Assembly (NCBI GenBank): GCA_013297755.1
Contig: JAAFIH010000001.1
Span: 62,001 to 126,000 of the forward strand
Source of the DNA: Cytophagales bacterium
GTDB taxonomy: Bacteria; Bacteroidota; Bacteroidia; Cytophagales; UBA9547
Direction of reading: 5' to 3'
DNA length: 64,000 nt
This document shows positions 56,557-64,000 of this stretch, in pieces. A program made the translations under genes and the position numbers. Position 1 is the first letter of the stretch. Every line of letters starts with the position of its first letter. The notes beneath the pieces were generated by a model. The model saw nothing but the letters and a program-made list of their open reading frames with translations. It did not search any database and was not told the origin of the DNA.

Positions 56557-56703
56557 TTTCAAATATTTTAATTCTAGTTCCCTTTCATTTTTCCCCTTAG
56601 GGTAAATAGAAAACGGAGAATAATATTTGTTTTGGAGAGCAATATAAAATAAACTAAAAGCAAATCTATCAATTATACATACAATCAATAGTTCAGACCG
56701 ACC

Positions 56704-58149
56704 ATGAACAGCCAACAACTTGTAGATTTATTAAACGAATTGGTAAAGCAACCCATCGAAAGCGAATGGGTAGAGTTTAAACTCAATTTCCATTCCGAAC
56801 AAGAAATTGGAGAACGTATTTCGGCATTGGCCAATGGAGCAGCCATCCACCATCAAGATTTTGGATATTTGGTGTTTGGTATCGAAGACAAAACACACTT
56901 GATTAAAGGCACTACATTCAAACCCAAGCAACACAAAAAAGGAAACGAAGATTTAGAACACTGGTTGGCCCAACGTCTCGACCCTAGAATAGATTTTCGT
57001 ATCCATGAATTTGCCTACGATGCCACACGCCACATAGCAGTTTTTGTGATACCTGCAACCCAAAATCGCCCAGTAGATTTTTTTCATCATTCATATATAA
57101 GGGTGGGTAGTATAACAAGAAAATTGGCCGAATTCCCTGATAAAGAAGCTAAAATATGGCGTAAAAAAACAAAGCCCTACGAACTAGAAATAGCAAAAGA
57201 CCATTTGAATACCAGCGATATAATTCAATTATTAAGCACCGAAACTTACTTTGATTTAATGAAACTGCCCTATCCTTCTGATCAAAATGGAGTAGTAGAA
57301 AAATTTATATCCGAGAATTTAGTAATCAAAACCAAAGGTTATTCTATTACCAATCTAGGGGCCATTTTATTTGCCAAAAATCTATCTGATTTTGAAAATG
57401 TAGAACGCAAATCTGTACGTGTGATTGTGTATAAAGGCAAAAACAAAGTAGAAACCAAGCGAGAACAAATCATAAACAAAGGTTATGCTTTTGGGTTTTC
57501 TGGATTAATAGATTGGATCAACGGCCAACTACCAGCCAACGAAGAAATAGGAAAAGCTCTGCGAAAAGAATCTCGTATGTATCCCGAAATTGCTATCCGA
57601 GAATTAGTGGCAAACGCCCTTATTCATCAAGATTTGGCAGTAAAAGGATTTCCAATGGTAGAAATATTTACTGACAGAGTAGAAATATCAAATCCAGGTA
57701 ATCCATTAATTACGCCAGATAGATTTATAGATTCTTATATTTCTAGGAATGAAAAAATGGCAGATTTGATGCGAAGAATGGGTTTTTGCGAAGAAAAAGG
57801 GAGTGGATTAGACAAAGTAATTTTTAATAATGAATTATATCAGCTCCCCCCTATCAATGTAATCTCAGACGAAAATAGAACTAGAGTAACAATTTATAGC
57901 TACAAAACGCTAAACGAATTAGATAAAAAAGAAAAAATTAGGGCTTGCTATCAACATTCTTGCCTAAAGTGGGTATCAAATGAAAAAATGACTAATCAAA
58001 CTTTAAGAGAGCGATTTACTATAGATGATAAAAATGCAGCTACTGCCTCTCGCATTATCAAAGATACTTTTGAAGCAGGAATGATCAAAGAAGACGACCC
58101 TGAAAATAAATCAAGAAAATATGCCAGTTATATGCCATTCTGGGCCTAG
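56704..58149 (+). CDS. AlbA_2-domain putative ATP-binding transcriptional regulator
   Basis: A 481-aa protein of the AlbA_2/HATPase_c_4 type, often annotated as an ATP-dependent helicase-like regulator. Residues about 5-145 form the AlbA_2 (Schlafen-like) domain: SEWVEFKLNFHSEQEIGERISALANGA and YLVFGIED. Residues about 260-400 hold a GHKL ATPase-like fold, with IAIRELVANALIHQDL (N box), VEISNPGNPLIT (G1) and GLDKVIF. A C-terminal winged-helix segment follows. Some relatives act in defence or stress regulation; no role is shown here. It is alone, followed directly by the 132-bp tandem array. Confidence 0.82.
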   Translation: MNSQQLVDLLNELVKQPIESEWVEFKLNFHSEQEIGERISALANGAAIHHQDFGYLVFGIEDKTHLIKGTTFKPKQHKKGNEDLEHWLAQRLDPRIDFRIHEFAYDATRHIAVFVIPATQNRPVDFFHHSYIRVGSITRKLAEFPDKEAKIWRKKTKPYELEIAKDHLNTSDIIQLLSTETYFDLMKLPYPSDQNGVVEKFISENLVIKTKGYSITNLGAILFAKNLSDFENVERKSVRVIVYKGKNKVETKREQIINKGYAFGFSGLIDWINGQLPANEEIGKALRKESRMYPEIAIRELVANALIHQDLAVKGFPMVEIFTDRVEISNPGNPLITPDRFIDSYISRNEKMADLMRRMGFCEEKGSGLDKVIFNNELYQLPPINVISDENRTRVTIYSYKTLNELDKKEKIRACYQHSCLKWVSNEKMTNQTLRERFTIDDKNAATASRIIKDTFEAGMIKEDDPENKSRKYASYMPFWA

Positions 58150-58150
58150 A

Positions 58151-59270
58151 TTCTTATTTGATGGTTATTTGATGGTTGCTCAAAAATCTAGTAAAAACTA
58201 AGCAATACAGCCATTTCTATTTGACGATAACTCATTGATAATCAAGGGTTTAGGTTGATTTTCGGATTTTGCAAAATACAAATTCTTATTTGATGGTTAT
58301 TTGATGGTTGCTCAAAAATCTAGTAAAAACTAAGCAATACAGCCATTTCTATTTGACGATAACTCATTGATAATCAAGGGTTTAGGTTGATTTTCGGATT
58401 TTGCAAAATACAAATTCTTATTTGATGGTTATTTGATGGTTATTTGATAGTGGCTCTAAAATCTAGTAAAAACCAAGCAATACAGCCATTTCTATTTGAC
58501 CATAACTCATTGATAATCAGTGGTTTAGGTTGATTTTCGGATTTTGCAAAATACAAATTCTTATTTGATGGTTATTTGATAATTGCTCAAAAATCTAGTA
58601 AAAACTAAGCAATACAGCCATTTCTATTTGACGATAACTCATTGATAATCAGGTGTTTAGGTTGATTTTCGGATTTTTCAAAATACAAATTCTTATTTGA
58701 TGGTTATTTGATGGTTGCTCTAAAATTTAGTAAAAACTAAGCAATACAGCCATTTCTATTGGACCATAACTCATTGATAATCAAGGATTTAGATTGATTT
58801 TCGGATTTTGCAAAATACAAATTCTTATTTGATGGTTATTTGATAATTGCTCTAAAATCTAGTAAAAACTAAGCAATACATCCATTTCTATTGGACGATA
58901 ACTCATTGATAATCAGATGTTTAGGTTGATTTTAGGATTTTGCAAAATACAAATTCTTATTTGATGGTTATTTGATGGTTATTTGATAATTGCTCTAAAA
59001 TCTAGTAAAAACTAAGCAATACAGCCATTTCTATTTGAACATAACTCCTTGATAATCAGATGTTTAGGTTGATTTTCGGATTTTGCAAAATTCAAATTCT
59101 TATTTGATGGTTATTTGATAGTCGCTCAAAAATCTAGTAAAAACTAAGCAATACAGCCATTTCTATTGGACGATAACTCATTGATAATCAGGTGTTTAGG
59201 TTGATTTTCGGATTATACAAAATACAAATTCTTATTTGATGGTTATTTGATGGTGGCTATAAAATCCTTT
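58151..59270. repeat. Tandem array of a 132-bp non-coding unit, eight full copies and a partial ninth
   Basis: Units begin TTCTTATTTGATGGTTATTT at 58151, 58283, 58415, 58558, 58690, 58822, 58954, 59097 and 59229. Spacing is 132 bp, except copies 3 and 7, which are 143 bp because of one extra 11-bp TTATTTGATGG step. Copies 1 and 2 are identical; others differ by a few bases each. Every unit contains stop codons in all frames and a short inverted TTGAT-A-ATCAA in some copies. The last copy ends 50 bases before the mutS stop codon. Confidence 0.95.
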
Positions 59271-59321
59271 GAAAAAAACGTGGCTATATCTTGTAAGGCA
59301 TTGGTGTTGCTAAACCAAAAA

Positions 59322-61970
59322 TCACTTCATAATCCCTTTCATTTCGTTGATTTTTAGGAGTGCATCCATTGGAGTTAGGGCATTGATGTCGAGTTTTTCT
59401 AAAAGTTCTTTTATACGAACATACTTAGGATCGTTGGCTTCAAAAAGGCTCATTTGATAATTTACTTTTGGAATTTCCTTGATTTTTTGTTTTTGCGATT
59501 CTTTAGATTTATCTTTTTCGAGTTGTTGCATGATTTCGTTGGCACGTAGCACCACTTGGTTGGGCATACCAGCAATTTGTGCCACATGAATACCAAAGCT
59601 ATGCTCGCTACCACCTTCTTTGAGTTTTCGCATAAATATAATTTTATTACTTAACTCCTTCACAGAAACATTGTAGTTTTTTACCCTTGGCATATCGGCA
59701 GCCAGTTCGTTTAGTTCGTGATAATGGGTAGCAAACAAGGTTTTGGGTTTGCATTTTGGATGATTATGTAGATGTTCTACAATGGCCCAAGCAATAGAGA
59801 TACCATCGTAAGTACTAGTGCCACGACCAATTTCGTCCATTAAAATAAGGCTACGATCGCTCAAATTATTAAGTATAGAAGCAGTTTCGGTCATTTCGAC
59901 CATAAAAGTAGATTCCCCTTTTGATACATTATCAGAGGCCCCTACACGTGTAAATATTTTATCTACAACGCCAATGGTGGCCGCTTGGGCAGGCACAAAG
60001 CTACCAATTTGAGCCATCAAAGTTATCAAAGCTGTTTGCCTCAAAAGTGCAGATTTGCCAGCCATATTTGGTCCTGTAATAATTATGATTTGCTGCGATT
60101 GGTCATCCAAAAAAATGTCATTTGGCACATACTCATCGCCCACGGTCAGTTGTTTTTCGATAACAGGATGGCGGCCATTTTTTATATCAAGTTCCAGGCC
60201 ATTGGTCATGGTTGGTTTTGTATAATTATTTTTGGTAGCAATGGTAGCAAACGAACTCAGGCAATCAATTTCGGCTATTACTTTAGCATTTTGTTGAATC
60301 AGAGGCACATAACCAGCCGCACAAAGTACCAAATCATTAAAAATATTTTGCTCAATACTTACCATTTTGTCTTCGGCAGTCAGTATTTTTTCTTCATATA
60401 TTTTCAACTCTTCGGTGATATATCGCTCGGCACCCACCATGGTTTGTTTACGAATCCAGTCGTTGGGAACTTTATCTTTATTGGCATTGGTTACTTCCAG
60501 AAAATAACCAAAAACCTTATTAAATTGTATTTTGAGAGAATTAATACCAGTCCTATCAATTTCTCGTTGTGTAATTTGTTGGAGATAATCTTTGCCAGAA
60601 TAAGCAATTTTTCGGAGTTCGTCCAAATCCGCAAACACACCATCTTTTATCAATCGACCCTGATTTGATACTATTGGCAGGTCATCCAAAAGTTCATTAT
60701 CAATTTTTTCGGACAAAAAATCACAAGTATTAATCAAATCTGCAAATTTTTTGAGTTCCTGATTCTTGGATTGAGCCAGTAATTCTTTGAGCGGTTTGAT
60801 ATGGTTGAGTGCTTTTTTGAGTTGTAGCAACTCCCTAGGGTTGATACGCTTGGCGGCAACTTTAGAAATGAGCCTTTCAATATCACCAATTTGCTTGAAA
60901 TGTTGGCCCAGATTATCAATCAAATCAGTATCTTTTACAAATTTTTCGACTACTTCGTGTCTTTTTGCTATCAAAGGCAAATCTTTGAGAGGCATCAGCA
61001 CCCATCTACGCATAAGCCTGGCCCCCATAGGGGTTTGTGTTTTGTCTAGAATATCAATCAAAGGTACACCGCCCTCGTATTGAGCAAAAACTAATTCCAG
61101 ATTTCTTACTGTAAACTTATCAAGCCATACATATTTCTCTTCTTCAAATCTAGCAATAGAACCTATATGGGATATTTCGTGGTGTTCGGTATTTTTGAGG
61201 TAATAAATAATAGCTCCTGCGGCCACTATACCCTCCGCAAAATCTTCGATACCAAAACCTTTGAGATTTTGGGTATTAAAATGCTTGGTTAATAGCTCGT
61301 AAGAATATTCAAATCTAAAAACCCATTCATCAACTGCAAAGGTGTTGAATTTATCTTGAAAATGGGTATTAAAATTATTTTTTTGAGATTTTGAAAATAT
61401 AACTTCAGCAGGGTTTAGACTTTGTAGCAATTTATCTATGTAAGAAATACTGCCTTGAGCACAAAAAAAATCGCCTGTCGAAATATCATTAAAAGCCACC
61501 CCACACAAGGTGTCGGTAAAAAAAACAGATGCTAAAAAATTATTAGCTTTCGTTTGCAACACATTGTCGCTGTAAACTATACCAGGTGTAACAAGCTCTG
61601 TTACACCACGTTTGACAATGCCTTTGACCATTTTTGGGTCTTCCAACTGGTCGCAAATGGCCACTCTATATCCAGCACGCACAAGTTTAGAAAGGTAAGT
61701 TTCTAAAGAATGATAAGGAAATCCAGCCAACTCTATTTCGCTGGCCGAGCCATTGCCACGCTTGGTTAGTGTAATACCCAAAACACTACTGGCCTTGATG
61801 GCATCGGCACCAAAAGTTTCGTAAAAATCGCCAACCCTAAATAAAATAATTGCCCCTTCGTATTTTTCTTTGATGGCATAATATTGCTTCATCAAAGGGG
61901 TTTCTTCTCTTGTTTTTGTGCCTGTTTGCTTTGCCATATACAAATGTGAAAATATTTGGGCAGGATGCAA
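59322..61970 (-). CDS. mutS: DNA mismatch-repair protein MutS
   Basis: An 882-aa mismatch-recognition ATPase. The N-terminal mismatch-binding motif FRVGDFYETFGADA carries the Phe-x-Glu that wedges into the mispair. The Walker A motif GPNMAGKSALLRQ lies at about residue 633-645, and Walker B LILMDEIGRGTSTYDG and the HYHELNEL signature follow. Length is typical for MutS1. The codon for MAKQTGTK (61937) is the more usual start. It acts with MutL, which is not in the window. Its 3' end faces the tandem array. Confidence 0.95.
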   Translation of the reverse strand: MHPAQIFSHLYMAKQTGTKTREETPLMKQYYAIKEKYEGAIILFRVGDFYETFGADAIKASSVLGITLTKRGNGSASEIELAGFPYHSLETYLSKLVRAGYRVAICDQLEDPKMVKGIVKRGVTELVTPGIVYSDNVLQTKANNFLASVFFTDTLCGVAFNDISTGDFFCAQGSISYIDKLLQSLNPAEVIFSKSQKNNFNTHFQDKFNTFAVDEWVFRFEYSYELLTKHFNTQNLKGFGIEDFAEGIVAAGAIIYYLKNTEHHEISHIGSIARFEEEKYVWLDKFTVRNLELVFAQYEGGVPLIDILDKTQTPMGARLMRRWVLMPLKDLPLIAKRHEVVEKFVKDTDLIDNLGQHFKQIGDIERLISKVAAKRINPRELLQLKKALNHIKPLKELLAQSKNQELKKFADLINTCDFLSEKIDNELLDDLPIVSNQGRLIKDGVFADLDELRKIAYSGKDYLQQITQREIDRTGINSLKIQFNKVFGYFLEVTNANKDKVPNDWIRKQTMVGAERYITEELKIYEEKILTAEDKMVSIEQNIFNDLVLCAAGYVPLIQQNAKVIAEIDCLSSFATIATKNNYTKPTMTNGLELDIKNGRHPVIEKQLTVGDEYVPNDIFLDDQSQQIIIITGPNMAGKSALLRQTALITLMAQIGSFVPAQAATIGVVDKIFTRVGASDNVSKGESTFMVEMTETASILNNLSDRSLILMDEIGRGTSTYDGISIAWAIVEHLHNHPKCKPKTLFATHYHELNELAADMPRVKNYNVSVKELSNKIIFMRKLKEGGSEHSFGIHVAQIAGMPNQVVLRANEIMQQLEKDKSKESQKQKIKEIPKVNYQMSLFEANDPKYVRIKELLEKLDINALTPMDALLKINEMKGIMK

Positions 61971-62325
61971 AACAAAAAAAATATTTGTACTTCAAAAACA
62001 ATCAGGGCAAACGCATTTAAGACATTTTTAAAATAAAAACCCGATTTTTTGGCCCCACTCAACCCAATTTCTGTTACGAAGTTACAGAATCCAAATGAGA
62101 GGGGATTTGTAGGAATTGGGGATTTTAGAAGTTCGCTTTATTTAACAAAAAAAAATGTTTAACTCTAACTTATAATCATTTCAAATTAAATTAACGATTA
62201 TCCAAAGAACCACTACAAGTATAGGATTTTGTATAATTTGAAAAATAATTAAAAAAAAATCATTTTTATTTTTAAATAAAAAATAAACTTCTACCTTTGC
62301 AATCCCTTAACGAAAATTAGGTGAT
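61971..62325. other. Spacer between mutS and tRNA-Phe with a partial family C repeat
   Basis: No gene. 62061-62140 carries a partial family C element: TTCTGTTAC-GAA-GTTACAGAA at 62069-62089, then ATTTTAGAAGTTCG like the right arm of C1. Near 61999 an AGGGCAAACGCATTTAAGA fragment matches sequence beside copy B4. The tRNA promoter box is at the far end. Confidence 0.6.
62292..62299 (+). promoter_or_regulatory. Candidate tRNA-Phe promoter -7 box
   Basis: TACCTTTG fits TAnnTTTG, 26 bases before the tRNA 5' end. Confidence 0.5.
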
Positions 62326-62398
62326 GGGACTGTAGCTCAGTCGGTAGAGCAAAGGATTGAAAATCCTTGTGTCGATGGTTCGATTCCATTCGGTCCCA
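62326..62398 (+). tRNA. tRNA-Phe (anticodon GAA)
   Basis: 73-nt cloverleaf. The acceptor stem GGGACTG pairs with CGGTCCC, discriminator A. D arm GCTCAGTCGGTAGAGC. Anticodon stem AAGGA/TCCTT around loop TTGAAAA puts GAA at 62359-62361. The T arm has GGTTCGATTCC. CCA is not encoded. Confidence 0.97.
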
Positions 62399-62459
62399 CT
62401 TTTTTTCCAATAATTCCTTCACATAATCTCAATTCAATTCAATTTTATTTACAAGCGCA

Positions 62460-62837
62460 ATGATTTCAAAACTTTGGTTTTTTATTGGTTGTATCGTTTG
62501 TGCTTTGGCAGTATGTATTGGAGCATTTGGGGCTCATGGTCTAAAAAATTTATTAGCAGCCAACCAACGTGCCGACACTTTTGAAACTGCCGTAAAATAT
62601 CATTTTTATCATGGATTTGGCATAATTGTACTTTCTTTAGTTGCTCATTATTTATCTCAAAAAAATACTACAATTTTGGGTACAGCTTTTTTGGTTGGAA
62701 TAGTCTTATTTTCAGGTAGTTTATACCTGTTATCTCTAACAAACCTGCGTTGGTTAGGAGCAGTAGCACCCCTTGGCGGAATTGCATTTATCTTAGCTTG
62801 GGTTGGCATGGGATATTTTGTTCAAAAATCTTTTTAA
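62460..62837 (+). CDS. DUF423 membrane protein (YgdD-like)
   Basis: A 125-aa inner-membrane protein with four helices, recognised as DUF423: IGAFGAHGLKNLL near the N-terminus, TAVKYHFYHGFGIIVLSL and VLFSGSLYLLSLT, then VAPLGGIAFILAW. The family is widespread, but its function is unknown to me. It lies 61 bases after the tRNA. Confidence 0.9.
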   Translation: MISKLWFFIGCIVCALAVCIGAFGAHGLKNLLAANQRADTFETAVKYHFYHGFGIIVLSLVAHYLSQKNTTILGTAFLVGIVLFSGSLYLLSLTNLRWLGAVAPLGGIAFILAWVGMGYFVQKSF

Positions 62838-62931
62838 TTTTTATTTTTTTTATATTCTTATTTTTATAATTTTATTTCTAATTATAAAATTTATCATTAT
62901 TTATTCCCAAAAACGAGAATTATAGACGAGC

Positions 62932-63540
62932 ATGATTCATCCCGATACCAAGCTAATTCATATCAACGATGTTGTAGGTTATGGATTATTTGCCACTGCA
63001 TTTATCCCAAAAGGCACCATTACTTATGCCAAAGACCCCTTAGAGTTGGAAGTATCACCAACACAAATGCAGTCATTTGACAAACCTTTACTTGATGCCA
63101 TCGAAAAATACTCTTACAAAGACGAGCGTGGATACATGATTATGAGTTGGGATTTTGGCAAATATGTAAACCACAGTTGCGATGCCAACACCATGAGCAC
63201 TGGCTATGGTTTTGAAATTGCCATAAAAGACATACACATTGGCGACCAACTGACTGATGAGTATGGCATTTTTAATTTAGAAGAAGACATGATTTGCTAT
63301 TGTGGTGCCTCTAATTGCCGAAAAGTGATTCAACCCGAAGATTTCGACAATTATTTTGATGCTTGGGACAAAAAAATAATCCCTGCCCTAGAAATAATGA
63401 CATTGGTGCCTCAGCCATTAGAGTATTTGCTAGAAGCCAAAACAAAATCAGACTTAGAATTGTTGAACTACAATAAAGAAAAATACATTTCTGTATATGC
63501 TTTAAGACTAAAAAATAGAATAATATCAACCAATAAATGA
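62932..63540 (+). CDS. SET-domain protein (putative lysine methyltransferase)
   Basis: A 202-aa protein with a SET domain: [14 protein letters not shown] at about 16-29, [13 protein letters not shown] at about 78-90, with the conserved Asn-His-Ser-Cys, and [13 protein letters not shown] at about 103-115. After it, [12 protein letters not shown] forms a small Cys cluster (the post-SET zinc site). SET enzymes methylate protein lysines using SAM; a bacterial substrate is not identifiable. The next gene overlaps its stop (ATGA). Confidence 0.85.
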   Translation: MIHPDTKLIHINDVVGYGLFATAFIPKGTITYAKDPLELEVSPTQMQSFDKPLLDAIEKYSYKDERGYMIMSWDFGKYVNHSCDANTMSTGYGFEIAIKDIHIGDQLTDEYGIFNLEEDMICYCGASNCRKVIQPEDFDNYFDAWDKKIIPALEIMTLVPQPLEYLLEAKTKSDLELLNYNKEKYISVYALRLKNRIISTNK

Positions 63541-64000
63541 AAAATTTAATATTATCAATTTTATTACTTTTTGCTACATATATTAACGCACAAAACAAGT
63601 CTATAAAAATGGAAAATACCGATAAAATATTACTTAATGACCCAAAATTAAAAGAAAAATTAACACCCATGCAATACAACGTATGTGTGGGAAAAGGCAC
63701 AGAACGAGCTTTTACAGGTAAATTTTGGGATCATCACGAAAACGGTACTTACACTTGTGTAGTTTGCCACGAACAATTATTTTCTTCGACCACCAAATAC
63801 GATTCTGGCTCTGGTTGGCCTAGTTTTTATCAGGCCCTGGATAAGCAAAAAGTAAGCGAAATAAAAGACACAGCACACGGAATGATTCGCACAGAGGTTG
63901 TATGTAAAAAATGTGGTTCGCATCTTGGCCATGTTTTCAATGATGGGCCTAAACCTACTGGCATGAGATACTGCATCAACTCGGCCTCTCTTGACTTTGA
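63537..64000 (+). CDS. msrB: Peptide methionine (R)-S-oxide reductase MsrB, exported, partial at window end
   Basis: The gene starts at ATG 63537, overlapping the SET stop as ATGA, and runs off the window without a stop; about 154 codons are visible. A signal peptide ([16 protein letters not shown]) indicates export. The zinc site is CVVCHE and [12 protein letters not shown], the substrate loop [11 protein letters not shown], and the catalytic cysteine lies in RYCINSASL near the end. The enzyme repairs methionine-R-sulfoxide in proteins. The remaining C-terminus should be only a few residues. Confidence 0.92.
   Translation, partial: MKNLILSILLLFATYINAQNKSIKMENTDKILLNDPKLKEKLTPMQYNVCVGKGTERAFTGKFWDHHENGTYTCVVCHEQLFSSTTKYDSGSGWPSFYQALDKQKVSEIKDTAHGMIRTEVVCKKCGSHLGHVFNDGPKPTGMRYCINSASLDF

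Noticed and set aside
58151-59270. Array considered as a CRISPR
   Set aside because: The whole 132-bp unit repeats with no variable spacers, and no cas genes are adjacent.
59985-60668. 227-codon open frame antisense to mutS
   Set aside because: It lies fully within mutS, which is intact and conserved; the translation resembles no family.

Overview
The window is AT-rich (roughly two-thirds A+T by eye) and comes from a Bacteroidota genome, most likely a Cytophagales- or Chitinophagales-like lineage; I cannot name the genus. The evidence is two type IX secretion cargo proteins with type A and gliding-type C-termini, families almost confined to the phylum (DUF2480, DUF3098, START-like protein, lipoprotein LptC), sparse Shine-Dalgarno sites, and promoter boxes of the Bacteroidota TAnnTTTG type in front of gpsA, rpoC, nuoJ, an extra nuoN, a lipoprotein pair and tRNA-Phe.

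Layout. 1-8.9 kb (mostly minus strand): START-like protein; a ClpP-fold SDH-type protease with an in-frame stop near its end and a small partner; a NeuD-type acetyltransferase; a 918-aa secreted repeat protein; uppP/DUF3098; a glycosyltransferase; DedA. 9-13.5 kb: gpsA, a LysM protein, a MacB-like permease, gcvH. 14-18.5 kb: an Rpn-type nuclease/transposase, an 896-aa gliding-type secreted protein, DUF2480. 18.5-25.3 kb: aroE, prfA, then an outer-membrane barrel, small membrane protein, HAD phosphatase, MFS carrier and pseudouridine synthase in a row, and a ZIP transporter. 25.5-27.3 kb is a REP/RAYT locus: one intact Y1-type transposase, one wrecked copy, six REP hairpins and a nuclease gene cut off by a REP. 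27.4-35 kb: two paralogous small lipoproteins, rpoC without rpoB, groES-groEL. 35-45 kb: an OmpA-like protein, solitary nuoJ, lptC, hisA, ftsI, a cassette-like DUF1648 gene, nuoM-nuoN. 45-50 kb: two single-domain response regulators, a PAS protein with a phosphorylatable-His helix but no ATPase domain, clpB. 50-52 kb: an EcoRI-type restriction-modification system whose endonuclease gene carries a +1 frameshift. 52-58 kb: sufE, a YqhA-like protein, a second nuoN, a POT peptide transporter, an AlbA_2-type ATP-binding protein. 58.15-59.27 kb: eight and a bit tandem copies of a 132-bp non-coding unit. 59.3-64 kb: mutS, tRNA-Phe, DUF423, a SET-domain protein, and msrB running off the end.

Most genes are housekeeping, but several that are usually clustered are dispersed: rpoC without rpoB, nuoJ / nuoMN / extra nuoN at three places, ftsI outside a division cluster, hisA alone. 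The intergenic DNA carries at least three families of short palindromic, MITE-like repeats (called A, B and C here) beside the REPs. One A element sits inside a B element. The dispersed gene order and abundance of short mobile palindromes suggest a fluid genome, although the sequence alone does not prove that one caused the other.

The observations most worth following are the REP/RAYT locus with compensatory stem changes, the nested palindromic elements, the 132-bp tandem array, the EcoRI homologue whose one-base frameshift correction restores exactly 277 codons and the catalytic numbering of EcoRI, and the attC-like palindrome at the DUF1648 gene. I did not find a clear wholly new multi-gene system.
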